A stretch of DNA of 64,000 nucleotides from Helianthus annuus (taxonomy: Eukaryota > Streptophyta > Magnoliopsida > Asterales > Asteraceae). Location: NCBI RefSeq assembly GCF_002127325.2, contig NC_035439.2, forward strand, positions 138,633,901 to 138,697,900. Reading direction: 5' to 3'. This document shows, one piece after another, positions 44,674 to 55,939 of this stretch. A model generated the notes under the pieces. It was not told the DNA's origin and did not search any database. It saw nothing but the letters and a program-made list of their open reading frames with translations. How positions within the stretch are numbered: position 1 is the stretch's first letter; each line of letters begins with the position of its first letter. A program made the translations under genes and the position numbers.

Positions 44674-45118
44674 CAATATGCAATACAGACACTCAAGAAC
44701 ATTATGAACTCCGGTACCCCTAACTCAGGCAAGTATGCCTAATGCAAGAAACAAAAAGAGTAAATTAAAGGAAAGATCTTACCAAAAGCATTTATCTCCT
44801 TATAGCTTCCAAGATTTGTAACCTTTACTTAGGGTTACACGATCGAGGATAGAAGAAAAATGTCCAAGAACTTCACCATAGACCAAAGCATGAGTTAGGG
44901 TTTCTACTTTGCACCAAGAACCTTTGATTAGGGTTTCACACACTAGAAAACCAGGAGATACAACTTGAATACGGAATCTGAACGATAACAGATCTCCAAG
45001 AACCAAGAACACAACAACGAATAAAGAACACGAAAAACCCCAAATCTACAGATCTAACCCTAGATCTAAACAAGATTACATGATTTAACCCAAAGAGCTA
45101 AACATAGCCCTGATACCA
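44674..45118 (-). other. Copia 5' leader with primer binding site
   Basis: On the minus strand TGGTATCAGGGCTATG (about 45103-45118) abuts the TTTTTTTACA end of the LTR. It is the initiator-Met site with one change, typical of Ty1/copia. The leader downstream contains several AAACCCTAAT-type segments and no supported gene. It joins 15342 across chromovirus A. Confidence 0.75.
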
Positions 45119-45668
45119 TGTAAAAAAACATGATATCTACTCAGATCTAACAATCACAAGATCCAAAACCCAAACCAAAGACGTATTTCCCAAAAACACT
45201 GTCAAATCTTCAAGTACACGTACCTAACCAACTATACAACACCAAGAGCTTATCGATGAGATAGTCTCAATACAAATCAAGGAAAAAAAACTCTAGAACC
45301 TACGATCAGATTCAACAAGAATCTGAACATATCTACACAAACCCTATTCGCCTTTTTGTGTGTGAGAGAGTGTGTTGTGATGAAAATATCTGATATATCA
45401 ACAAATGAAGCAGGGATCGACCTTTAATATGTTCAGAACTCCTGAGCCCATGATTACTTTAAGCCCACCAGATACAAATGAAACAGGGACTAGCCTTTTA
45501 TATGTCCAGAACTCCTGAGCCCACGATTACTTTAAGCCCACCAAATATTTTAAGTATTTAAATCAGCCCAGAACACTTTAAGCCTTATGTAAGCCCATCA
45601 CTTCCTTTATCCAGTAACAGCACCTATCAGCCCATTAGTAGTAACCCATTAGCACTTGAAGGATGCGT
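45119..45668 (-). repeat. Copia 5' LTR, main piece
   Basis: Minus-strand LTR ending in TTTACA next to the primer site. It has repeated AGCCCA(C/T) motifs and a short internal duplication (GAACTCCTGAGCCCA at about 45436 and 45506). It continues as 48386-48417 after the solo LTR and as 62300 onward after T2, for about 586 bp if the start is TGTACAGGG. The 3' LTR is absent, so the end cannot be confirmed by comparison. Confidence 0.7.
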
Positions 45669-48380
45669 TGTCACACCCCGACCACGTAAAACAACAAATC
45701 GTGGCGGAAACGTCGGGGAGTGTCGTAATAGAATCATTGTTTCACAACCATGGATTAAATAGTTTCGTTTTATTGAATTATTGAACTCATTGTTTTATTA
45801 CAAATCAGATAAATACAAATATTGTCTTTCAAGTTTTAAAGTCGCTAAGGCACGAGTCCATCCTATGTGTAGCATGCATCGACAATCATCATGTAGTAAC
45901 ACCTGAAACATATGTAAAAATAGGTACGTCAGCATAAAAATGCCTGTGAGTAACATAGGTTTTGATAAAAAGGTTTGTTGTATATGCAAAAATATATCTT
46001 TGTTTTGAGAAAGTTGGATAAGTAATATATATTAAAATATATTTTAGTTTCAAAATAGTTAAACAGATAGTATATCAAATAATACTTTGGTAAATAATAG
46101 ATTTTGGTAGTATATCATAAGTATACTTTGGTTTTGTAAATAACATATCAAACTATGCTTTTGGTTTTGAAAATAACATATCAACTATGTTTTGGTTTGA
46201 AAATAGCATATCAACTATGCTTTAGTAAATAACAAAAATATATGTTGGTTTTGTACATAGTATATCAAATTATACTTTGGTAAATAATATCACATATGGG
46301 AGCTCATCAAACTACTACTTTGGTAGTAAACCGGACCTAAATCGGAAGATCGGATAGGATGAGGTCTCGTAAACCAAATGAGTATTGGAACTCATATGAT
46401 ATGGTTTAACAAAGCCCACATACTAAATCGAAACCTATCCTAAGTGTTTACGACCCATTACGACCCATTAAGGTAGCTTACGCTACTTTAACGCGTCGTT
46501 CGCGCGAATTCGCGTTCGAGATGCCTAACTAGTCCTATGACAAGTATTATATGCCCTAACATGTTTATATATGTTGCATAATCAGTTTAGGTGACAAAAG
46601 TTAGGTTACATATGCTTAAAATCAATTTATGCATGAAAAGGGAATTTTGGTCATTTTCCTAAGGCATATAAACTACCTATCATACAACTAATTAAACTAA
46701 GTGACCATAAGGTACAACCTCGGAAGGTTATTCCCTATACAACTATGGTCACAAAAAATGCTTGGTCGGATCCTAATAATCGACCAAACGGGTCGGGTTC
46801 GAAAGTCTAAGCGGTTGTTTAGACCGTTTATCTTACGACCCTATATAAGCACTAAACTAAAAGTGACGAGTTAAACATGTTGAAACATGTTTAACTAAGT
46901 TAGAAAACATGTTTGATATCAAAACAAAGGGTTTTCATACCCAAGAATAGTTTGGTTGCAAAATACGCATAATACGTATTTTGACCGAAACTATGACTCG
47001 TCACTATGCCTATATAACGTGGTAATCGGCAGGTATAGTCATAAGGGACTATAACCATTGTGATTACGCTCATGTTGCGAAGTTCAAACGAACTTCGTGT
47101 TGACCATAAACTGGTCAAAGCAGAAAGTCAAACATTGTTTGACTTTCATGCTTGAAATACAAGAACAAGCATGAAGGAAACTTACAAAAGATCCAAGACT
47201 TGAAGATTTGAACTCAAAATAATCAGGTATGAAGCTTGAGAGCTTCAACTTAGAGCAAGATGAGAACAAATGTGTGAAGAATGAAGTGAATCAAGTGGGT
47301 TTATATAGAGTTTGAAGAACCGTTAGGACCGTTCCTCGATAATTGAGCTTCGATCTGGACCGTACATGTGGGCACAAGGTTTTGGAATACTAGGGGTGCC
47401 CAAAACCATCACACGGTATTGAAAAAGTTACACTTTGGCCCCTGAAATTCAATCTGGGTGCCAAAATTGAAGTTTCTGTCCAGATGAGGCTGTGGCGTCA
47501 TGCCACAGCAACACCATATAGTGGTGGCGCAACGCCACCAACTACCAGTAACCAGAAACTTTGACAAATTGTCAGGTTTGGTCCCTGCAACTTGTTTAGG
47601 CCATTTTCGATGTGTTTAAACCTCATTAACCCATTTTCAAGGCTCAATAATGAAGTTTAAGTATAGGGAACATGAAATATACTCATAAATATCACGGATG
47701 TTGGTTCGTTTGGTCGTATGATTGCGTTGTTCGGTTAATTACGACGAAACACGAACGGACGTGAAAAACGATCCAAATTACGCGACGAATGGAATTTTAT
47801 CATGCAAATCACTAAAATACAGTATTTTAATGATTACATAAATTTTTGGATGTCCGGATATATTCAGAACATGAGATATGCGCGAAAATGCAAACTTATG
47901 CACTTTTTGACACTTTTAGTCCCTATTGATCAAAAAGTTCATTTTTGCGCACCAAACACCTCAAAGCCTATTTCTAAGCTATGTAAAGGATATTTAGGGC
48001 ATATTTAACTTATGATAAAGTTCCGGAATGTTCGTTATCATTCGATTCGGTATACTTTTGCAGTTTGATGCAAATAGTCCCTGTGATCGAATAAACTTGA
48101 TTTCGCCACACCAAACCCTCCAAAACTTATTTCTAAGTTATGTAAAGGTTATTTAAGGTATGTTAAGCCTATTTCACTATTCCGGAGTGTTTGTCGCGTT
48201 AAACTGATTACGTTTACGCACCAGTTTGCGTATAACTTTCTAGAGAGCGATTTAAAGCTTGAAATCGAACAAGAATTTATATGTGCAAATGATACACATA
48301 TTTATACAAATCCCGAGTATGAAACACAATATTTCCTTGGTTTTGTATTTGTATGATAGTCGTAGTGACAAGGTGTCACA
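45669..48380 (-). mobile_element. Solo LTR of a third long-LTR chromovirus-like family
   Basis: 2712 bp with TGTCACACCCC at the left and GGTGTCACA at the right, flanked by exact duplication TGCGT (45664-45668, 48381-48385). Its end GGTCGGGGTGTGACA (minus strand) resembles the T1 and T2 LTR ends. There is no interior, so recombination between two LTRs removed it. A palindrome pair, GTGGCGTCATGCCAC and GGTGGCGCAACGCCACC, lies at about 47494-47541. A TATA box on the minus strand is at about 47301-47310. Short frames within it are not genes. Confidence 0.88.
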
Positions 48381-48385
48381 TGCGT

Positions 48386-48417
48386 TGGGTCGTGTCCTAG
48401 CCCAGACGTCAACCCTG
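48386..48417 (-). repeat. Copia 5' LTR, middle piece
   Basis: 32 bases between the solo LTR and T2, ending in the T2 target CCCTG. They belong to the copia LTR by position; too short for independent proof. Confidence 0.6.
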
Positions 48418-51400
48418 TGTAACACCTCGAATTTTTGTGTCCAAAGATGTGTTAAAACGTGTCATTTGTTTACACGTGGCATTGATATTAAATAAAGGAC
48501 TAATTTTGACAAACCTTGAAAGTATATAAATTCGAGGGTTATAAATGTCAACAAGGGTAAATATACTGAATAGTAACCCTAAATAAATGCTTGAACTTTC
48601 AAACGAATGTATCATAGATCGTACGAAAGCGAAACACGAAAGAAAGTGAGAGATTACAAGCTACAGGGGTTAACTGTGTCAACATGTTTAATTATACCTC
48701 TGAGTGACCCTTTAACGTTCCCAAGGCTTTGTAACGGTATTATACCCTCACCAAAATATAATATATAAATTTCGCAAAGCTTCGTTATGAAATGAGAAAG
48801 TTACGATCGAATTCGTAGGAGAAGGGTTAAAAGCGTCAATAATGAAAGTTAAGGCTTTCTGAAAAATTAATAAACTAATCGGGGACTTAATAAATACGGG
48901 TAAATAACACGAGGCCCCTATCGGTAAATAACCGAGGGCCAAACCGCAAAGTTACCCCTTCGAACCCGAAAGGTCAGGTAAATCATTACGAAAGATTTCG
49001 TTATTAATTACCAGGATTTCGTAATCATTTCAAAAGATTTAAAGTTTCTGGAAATCTGGCCTCTCGCGACTCGCGTTAAGTATTAGCCTAAGTGTAGGCG
49101 GGTCGCGAGCCTCCTCTATTACGCATCTGTTATTTGAATCCCAGGCGACCCGCATTAAAATGGCATGGAACTTCCATGCGGGTCGCGTAAAGCGCCCAGA
49201 TGCAGAAAGTTGTAACATTTTGCCTTTTGGAGCCTTTGAACGACCAAACAACCAATTAATGGAGCATGGGTGCCCCCAACTCGACCCATATCACTCAGGG
49301 GACATCTACCCATCATCATGATCAGTGTAGGTTGTTGTGTAGTGATCTAGAGAGCTTTACTTCACTATAAATAGCCACTTTGAGCTCATAACATTCACAC
49401 AACACAAAACACACTATCTGATCTTTCTAAGAAGCTCTCTAGCATTCTCTTTTGCTCTCTAAGCAAGATACAACTGCTGTAAGTCGTTCATACCCATTTT
49501 GGTCTTACATTTCCATAGTTTTAGCCTAAAAACACAACCGTCGTAACTAACGGTTGTCATTGCAATAACTTGCAAATGGTTCAGTCTTATGACGGATCAA
49601 AAGTAGTTTTGAGTAGGTAATTATGTGGGTAATAAACCTCTAAAAGGGTTCCCCCTGATCACCACTCTAACTATGTCAAATATCGAGTCAAACGTGCGGT
49701 TAAAAAGTCAACAGAAAGCTATTTTAGCGATTTATGCATAATCTGTAATGTATATGTTATGAAACCTGTTTTGACACTTATAAAACATGATATTAAGTAT
49801 ATAAACTCGTTTGCGCTCGTTTGAATCGATCATTTGCTATATTGACCCGGTTCGGAGCCGAATGTCGCAAAAGTTTGACTTTTGCTTTGACTTCAGTTCT
49901 GACCCGTTTTAGTGAGGTATAGATATGCCTTAGGACTCTCTTAGGACCAGGTCACATGTCGGTATAAACATCTGTGATCGGTTCATGAGTTATCCGAGTC
50001 TTTTGCGCATTTCCGTCATTCGCCTAAAAGTTGACCGTAACGGCCTTTTGAAATTAAAACGAGTAATTCGGACGCGTGAACGGACCAGAACCTTGCTTAT
50101 TAAATTATAAGCATGTCCTTAAAGTTTCACGTCAATCCGAGGTCTAGAATGAGAGTTATGCTAGATGGCGCATTTAAAGTAAACTTTTGTAATAAACGGC
50201 GCAATTAGCATAACACCTATCTAAACCAAGAATTCGTCACCAAAACTTTTACCCACTGTATTAAAATAATGTTTTGGGAATTTTAAAGATTTTTAATAAT
50301 TTTTACCTCGCTCATAACCTGCGGTTATGGCTACGGTTCGGTAAATACCGAATATGCCCTTTTCGGCCAAAACATGAGTTCTACAAGGTCTTTTGACCCG
50401 ATTCCAGTTGCTACTGATTTTAAATAATAAATAAAGTATTTTAAGCTTTATAAGCTGTTCGGGAAACTCAGATTTCCTGTAGAACTCGAAAAGCTCTTTA
50501 AAAGTCTTTAAAATGACCGAAAAGCCCCTACGGGGCATAATATTAACTTAAACTCGTTACGGGCGTCACGGAAGGTATCCTACTGATACCACAACCCATT
50601 TAAGGCATATTGACTTAGGAAATAAGCGTACGACTCTCATGGTTAACCGTTTCGCCTATTGCGCGCACGGTTCGGCTTATGAAACTAGTTTTCATAAATT
50701 AGCCGATACGGGTCAAATTATATTATTTGAACCCCAAAATCCAGAGTGTGAACCATAAACCCATATAAAACAAGTCTCTGAACTTGTTGGGTCAGAATCG
50801 CACTCCATTCTCGGTTTTCGCCTTTTCGCGCGATTAAACCATATCTATATATATCGGAACCAACCGGTCTAGGCTATGGCCATTATAACGACTCGTTAGG
50901 ATTCTAAGAGGTTAATTAAAACCTTCGTTCCAGATTAGGAGCCCCAGTAAAAGCTATCGGTGATTTAATCCAAATTAAGGAAATATACTTGCAAAGGTAA
51001 ATACTTTAACTTATTTCCCCTATATGGGCTTGGGTTACGGTATATTAATACCGCTTGATTGAGCATTATATTTTTCCATCGCTTAGGTGGTTAATTAAAT
51101 AATATGATCGGCTCATTTAAACAGTTTTGTTTCTTAAAAGCCTTTGGGGGGTTTAATGACCGTTGTCCCGGATATCCTTGGCATCATTTTACGAAATGGC
51201 CACGACCATCGACATCCCGGTGTAGGCGTACACCCGGTATATATTGTCGACATTAAATTAAAAGACGTAGCCGTTGGTTTTTATACTACGGTTTTACGCA
51301 ATGTGGTGTGTCTATAAATCTTTAACCCGGCACGACCCGGGCTACTGAACGCATAAAAGAACATGTAAAACGTTCACAAGATTTTAATAATTTTCCCAAG

Positions 51401-51809
51401 TTATAAAAGAGTTTGTGCCTTGTGCATTCAAATCAATTTTAATAAACATTTTCAAATGTGTCAGTTGAATGTATTTACCAGTGTAAACTGACGTATTTTC
51501 CCCAAAAAGATTAAGTGCAGGTACTATACGAAATGGGCTGGTATAGGCGTCCTAAGCATCGTACATAGTCTCGCAAACTCGATGCTGCATCTGAATGAAC
51601 AATATTTATTACTTTTTGATCCGCTGTGGATATATTCAACTTCTGTAATACATTTGATAATTACAACCAGAGGTTAAAGTTTATATATTTATCTTAAGCT
51701 TCCGCTGTGCATTATATAATTGTGTGGTTTAACTATATTGTTGCCAACATCGTCACGGTAATCCCCCACCGGGCCCACTGGTGAGACACGTGGAAAACGG
51801 GGTGTGACA
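48418..51809 (+). repeat. 5' LTR of chromovirus T2
   Basis: 3392 bp. Palindromes lie at 49063-49186: CTCGCGAC with GTCGCGAG, and GCGACCCGCAT with ATGCGGGTCGC. The TATA box is at 49376. The block at about 51005-51350 aligns with T1 LTR 21361-21720, including the inverted repeats CGGTAT/ATACCG and GGTGTAGGCGTACACC. Confidence 0.95.
49376..49383 (+). promoter_or_regulatory. TATA box of the T2 5' LTR promoter
   Basis: TATAAATA in TTCACTATAAATAGCC, about 190 bp after the palindrome cluster. The 3' LTR copy is at 59851-59858. Confidence 0.7.
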
Positions 51810-51812
51810 GGT

Positions 51813-51828
51813 TGGTATCAGAGCCAAC
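51813..51828 (+). promoter_or_regulatory. Primer binding site of T2
   Basis: TGGTATCAGAGCCAAC, identical to T1, three bases after the LTR. Confidence 0.93.
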
Positions 51829-51981
51829 ATTGAGTGAATTAAACACTACCCTACTGTGTTTAATCTCAATAACACAATTGCACATACTTGAGTCTAGACA
51901 ATAACTTAGGACAAATTCGGATTAATACTCCTTTTTGTCTTTATTTTCAATTCGATTTTTAATAAGTTTTGGAGCAGGAAA

Positions 51982-53196
51982 ATGCCACCTGTTATATTCC
52001 GAGGAAGAGGAAGGGGAAGAAGAGGCAGAGGAGAAATCGTGACACATCACGATAACGAAGCTGGACCATCTGGTACAAGGCATCCTTCGATGACACGGAG
52101 CGAAGAGCCACAACGACGAAGAGATCTCTACGAACCCGCGAGGCATTCCACCTCGCACAGCTCGACGCCATCCTACCGGCACTCCTTTGGGCCAAACTCA
52201 GAGAATGATCCCAACAACCCACAACCTTCCTTCATACCTCTACAACGTTCGGTATCGCACCGAAATTACGACGACCCTACTCCCTACTACATAGGTCAGT
52301 TTAATCCAGCTGACTACATACAGGAACCTTCCGGTTTTGTTCCATTAGGGCCACAAGATCACTTCTCCGAAGACCATATGGATGAAGATACTGATCCAAC
52401 TGAACCTGCGCGTGGTACGCCCACGCATCCGATAGAAGTCTCTGATGGGTCATCCTTCCATGGTACACCCTATCAGGGACCAGACAGTTTCCAAGCGATG
52501 TTTGACCGACATGAGTGGTACTACACACCACCTCAACAGACATCACAACAACCGCGACATCCACAGGATCCCTCTGAGGATTCACGCTTTGAGGCAGTTA
52601 CGCCACCACCTCCGCCACCGGCGCAACCAGTAATACCTGATCCGCCAAGGCGTAGGAGGACAAATGCTCGTATGTCTACACGAGGAGGAGGGGATATCCA
52701 CTTCAGCACTCCTCGACATTCTAGTAGTAGCCACTATCCGCCACTACAAGAAGAAGGACCTTCAAGTCCTATACAGGAGGCGAACTCCGCACCAGCTGCA
52801 CAAAATTCGCCACCATTTGGGTATGACCAACCCATACCTGCTTACACGGGTCCAACGGCTTACAACCCGTTCGAACCGTCACAAGCACAATACAACTACG
52901 GCTATGAGCGCGACCCATATGTGGTGTCGGCTAGGTATAATGCGCGCTACCCTGACGGAGCTCATGGAAACATGGGACCACCGGACTACTCAGCTCATGG
53001 GTATCCAATACCTCCCAGACCTCCAGTTCCGCATCAAGCGCCACAACCACGTTTCTCTCCTCCTGAACAGGAAGAAATACTCCATCGACTAGATCGTGTG
53101 GAGAGAGAGTTCGAAGAAGAGAAAAAGAGCCACCGAGGATTTCTCAAGGGCTTCGCAAACCTACTAAAGGGCAAAAAGAAGAAACGTGACCATTAG
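51982..53196 (+). CDS. T2 extra reading frame (aORF), intact 404-codon protein
   Basis: An uninterrupted frame between primer site and gag. The N terminus is Arg-Gly-rich (FRGRGRGRRGRGE, residues 6-18), an RGG-like RNA-binding style. The middle is Pro/Ser-rich and probably disordered, with short blocks shared with T1 (SYRHSFGPNSEN, HPIEVSDGSSF, PPRRRRTNARMSTRG, HYPPLQEE). The C terminus has a charged predicted coiled coil (QEEILHRLDRVEREFEEEKK, about residues 362-381) and a Lys-rich end (LLKGKKKKRDH). It has no signal peptide or membrane segment. Protein-level similarity to T1 despite divergence suggests it was kept by selection. It could bind element RNA, aid particle assembly or counter silencing; all are inference. 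Expression may require splicing or a separate transcript, since gag starts 1.1 kb further on. Confidence 0.8.
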   Translation: MPPVIFRGRGRGRRGRGEIVTHHDNEAGPSGTRHPSMTRSEEPQRRRDLYEPARHSTSHSSTPSYRHSFGPNSENDPNNPQPSFIPLQRSVSHRNYDDPTPYYIGQFNPADYIQEPSGFVPLGPQDHFSEDHMDEDTDPTEPARGTPTHPIEVSDGSSFHGTPYQGPDSFQAMFDRHEWYYTPPQQTSQQPRHPQDPSEDSRFEAVTPPPPPPAQPVIPDPPRRRRTNARMSTRGGGDIHFSTPRHSSSSHYPPLQEEGPSSPIQEANSAPAAQNSPPFGYDQPIPAYTGPTAYNPFEPSQAQYNYGYERDPYVVSARYNARYPDGAHGNMGPPDYSAHGYPIPPRPPVPHQAPQPRFSPPEQEEILHRLDRVEREFEEEKKSHRGFLKGFANLLKGKKKKRDH

Positions 53197-53237
53197 CCCT
53201 TGATAGTTGTACTAATGTAATTTCCACTTTGAAATAA

Positions 53238-53391
53238 GTCCCTGCGTGGAAAACTTATCGTATTTCAGTCCCTACGTGGACTTATCTTTTAGTCCTTACA
53301 TGGACACCTATCTTGTATTAGTCCCTGTGTGGACTTGTCACTCATTTTAAAACCTCTATGGAGGTATGTACTATTTGAAAGACCCGTTTAG
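53238..53391 (+). repeat. T2 array of mini-hairpins after the extra frame
   Basis: The 14-nt units are GTCCCTGCGTGGAA (53238, one mismatch), GTCCCTACGTGGAC (53268), GTCCTTACATGGAC (53292), GTCCCTGTGTGGAC (53321) and ACCTCTATGGAGGT (53352). Four of five pair perfectly. The last keeps pairing with a different stem. A CCCGTTTAGGG segment follows at about 53383-53393, as in T1. Position, unit length and loop match the T1 array. Confidence 0.75.
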
Positions 53392-53734
53392 GGCAATATG
53401 TAATTATATTTGAGATTATGGAATGTATGTTATGAGTTTTGTTTTAATAGGTATAAAATAAATCAAAACCATTCCTTTTATATTGATCTGCCTAAATAAA
53501 GAATCTTAAAGGGGTGAAACCTAGCTTGGTGTCTTTTAAGATCCAGTCAAGATGGTACGACCTAGTTGAAAAGATTTTGATTCCCTGTTAACCTCTGTAC
53601 GCATGTTAACAATCATGGCAGATGTGATTCGTTAAAATCACGCACGTCATTCTCATACAATAATCCTTTAAGGATTTCAAAACCCAACTAAACGATTTAT
53701 AAATCGAGGGTTAAATCACCAATGAAGGTGATCA

Positions 53735-53993
53735 ATGTTATTAAAACATCCATTAGTGATGTAGTGCCTACGGGCCAACCTTATTAAAACATCCATTAGT
53801 GATGTAGTGCCTACGGGCCAATATTATTAAAACATCCATTAGTGATGTAGTGCCTACGGGCCAACCTTATTAAAACATCCACTAGTGATGTAGTGCCTAC
53901 GGGCCAACCTTATTAAAACATCCATTAGAGATGTAGTGCCTACGGGCCAACCATATTAAAAACATCCATTAGAGGTGTAGTGCCTATGGGCCG
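53735..53993 (+). repeat. 43-bp tandem repeat, six units
   Basis: The marker ACATCCA(T/C)TAG recurs at 53746, 53789, 53832, 53875, 53918 and 53962; each unit includes GTAGTGCCTACGGGCC. T1 has a single related unit (GAAGTGCCTACGGG near 29679), so the array expanded in the T2 lineage. Confidence 0.92.
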
Positions 53994-54319
53994 TAATAAT
54001 TGTCTTATAACGACAAAGGACAGTGGTGGTCTATGACTCCCTGCCAGAAAGGGGTAAGAGAACTACGGTTCAAACCTCTATGCCTTTGATTCTCTGAAAT
54101 CTCGGCTAATATTATAAAACATCATCATGATTAGGCTTTATGCCGCCAATACTATTCATATAGCTGAAATAGGATATATTCAAATCCTAATATATAATGA
54201 AATAATAGGTTAACCAAATATGGTCTCTGTACCATGGTTGACAAATTGTCATAAAAGACAATTATATAATAATCTCCTGAATAAAATTTTGTTATCTTCT
54301 GTAACAGATTCAAGTTACA

Positions 54320-55939
54320 ATGGCGGATCCCAACGGAGAGAATAGCCATACTAATGATGATGAATACGACAATACGCCAGTGCATCTGACAGGCGCACAA
54401 CTGAAGGCTCTGATTGACAATGCTGTTCAGGCAGCTCTTGATCGTCAATATACTGAGTCCCAAGGCAGAACCGTGTCAAAACCACCCTCTAAACCAAAGA
54501 CACACTCCAAACCACCCTCTCAACCCAAGAAAGATGACGACAAACACTCGTCCACTGAGAACAGCGTTCATCGCGATAGAGAATATACTGATGCATCCAG
54601 TGCTAAGGGTTGCACTTACAAGTATTTTGTATCTTGTAAGCCCCGGGAATTTACAGGGGAGAAAGGTGCTGTGGATTGCATCACCTGGCTAGATGAGATG
54701 GACACTATAGTGGACATCAGCGGGTGTGCAGCGAGGGATGTGGTGAAATATGTGTCCCAGTCATTTAAGGGCGAGGCCCTGGCGTGGTGGAGGGCGTTGG
54801 TGCAGGCATCTGGTAAGTCTGCTTTGTACAAGATGACATGGGAGGAATTTATTGCTCTCATTAAGAAAAACTACTGCCCTCAGCATGAGGTTGAGAAGAT
54901 CGAGGCTGACTTTGTGTCACTGGTGATGACGAACCTGGACTGCCAGGCATATTTGACGAGTTTCAATACAATGTCTCGTCTGGTCCCGTACCTTGTGACC
55001 CCAGAACCTCGAAGAATCGCCCGTTTTATTGGGGGCTTGGAGCCCGCAATAAAGGCGAGTGTAAAGGCCTCTCGGCCGACGACCTTCAGGTCAGTTACTG
55101 ACCTTTCCTTGTCTCTTACCTTAGACGCTGTCCGTCTGAGGACACTAAGGAACAAGGAGGCTGAGAAGAGAAAACGTGAGGATGATACCTCACGAAGATC
55201 AGGGAAGAAGCACCGTGGAAACGGTGAAGGCAAAAGAGGGTCGGAGGCAAAGAAGGATGGGCAAACTGGTGAAAGGCCCAACTGCAAGATCTGCAAGAAA
55301 CCCCACTCTGGGAAATGCAGATTTGCATCAAACTCACAGTCGCAATCAAAGACTCCTTCCTGTGGACTATGCAAGTCCAAGGATCATAAGACCGTGGAGT
55401 GCAAGAAAATCAAGGATGCAACCTGCTATGGTTGTAATGAAAAAGGGCACATCAAGAGTAACTGCCCAAAGTATGCCAAGAAGGCGGAAGAGACGAAGAA
55501 GTCAAATGCGAGAGTTTTTCGCATGGATGCAAAGGAAGCGGTCCAGAACGACAATGTGCTTACAGGTACTTTCCTCGTAAATAATATATTTGCAAGAGTA
55601 CTATTCGATTCTGGCGCTGATAAATCCTTTGTAGACCAGAAATTTTGCCAACTACTAAATACGCCTATCAAAACCCTTGATGCGAAATACGAAGTAGAGT
55701 TAGCAGACGGCACGATAGAAACCGTCTCAACTGTTCTAGAAGGATGTGAAATGTCCATTAGGAACCATTCTTTTCCTTTATCTCTACTTCCCTTCAAATT
55801 AGCGGGTTTTGACATTGTGCTAGGCATGGACTGGTTATCCCGTAATCAGGCCCAAATCATTTGCGGCAAGAGGCATATAGTGCTAAAGACTCCGAGTGGT
55901 GAATCACTTACCATTCGAGGGGATACGCAGTACGGATAG
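54320..55939 (+). CDS. T2 gag-protease, ending at an in-frame TAG
   Basis: 539 codons starting MADPNGENSH. The gag core spans about residues 95-235 (from [14 protein letters not shown]). Three zinc knuckles are intact: CKICKKPHSGKC (about 321), CGLCKSKDHKTVEC (about 348) and CYGCNEKGHIKSNC (about 369). The aspartic protease active site is FDSGADKSF (about 430) with GMDWLSRNQAQ downstream. The frame ends at TAG 55937-55939; the same frame is open beyond it into RT, and T1 has a sense codon (Met) there. Gag and protease build and mature the particle. The TAG may be a recent disabling mutation or, less likely, a read-through site. Confidence 0.92.
   Translation: MADPNGENSHTNDDEYDNTPVHLTGAQLKALIDNAVQAALDRQYTESQGRTVSKPPSKPKTHSKPPSQPKKDDDKHSSTENSVHRDREYTDASSAKGCTYKYFVSCKPREFTGEKGAVDCITWLDEMDTIVDISGCAARDVVKYVSQSFKGEALAWWRALVQASGKSALYKMTWEEFIALIKKNYCPQHEVEKIEADFVSLVMTNLDCQAYLTSFNTMSRLVPYLVTPEPRRIARFIGGLEPAIKASVKASRPTTFRSVTDLSLSLTLDAVRLRTLRNKEAEKRKREDDTSRRSGKKHRGNGEGKRGSEAKKDGQTGERPNCKICKKPHSGKCRFASNSQSQSKTPSCGLCKSKDHKTVECKKIKDATCYGCNEKGHIKSNCPKYAKKAEETKKSNARVFRMDAKEAVQNDNVLTGTFLVNNIFARVLFDSGADKSFVDQKFCQLLNTPIKTLDAKYEVELADGTIETVSTVLEGCEMSIRNHSFPLSLLPFKLAGFDIVLGMDWLSRNQAQIICGKRHIVLKTPSGESLTIRGDTQYG

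Larger units (their letters stand above)
53197..54319 (+). other. T2 spacer between the extra frame and gag
   Basis: 1.1 kb non-coding leader partly alignable with T1 (29183-30010). It contains the hairpin array, the 43-bp tandem repeat and a pyrimidine-rich TTTTGTTATCTTCTGTAACAG (as a 21-base tract, best read as a 3' splice-site-like run) ten bases before the gag ATG. Confidence 0.65.

Noticed and set aside
49039..49251. Minus-strand frames repeated in both T2 LTRs (also 50293-50538, 59524-59736 and 60778-61023)
   Set aside because: They occur twice only because the LTR does. They are short and without similarity, and the LTR is non-coding.
53735..53993. Regular repeats considered as a CRISPR-like array
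   Set aside because: Units are contiguous with no unique spacers, and the context is a plant retroelement.
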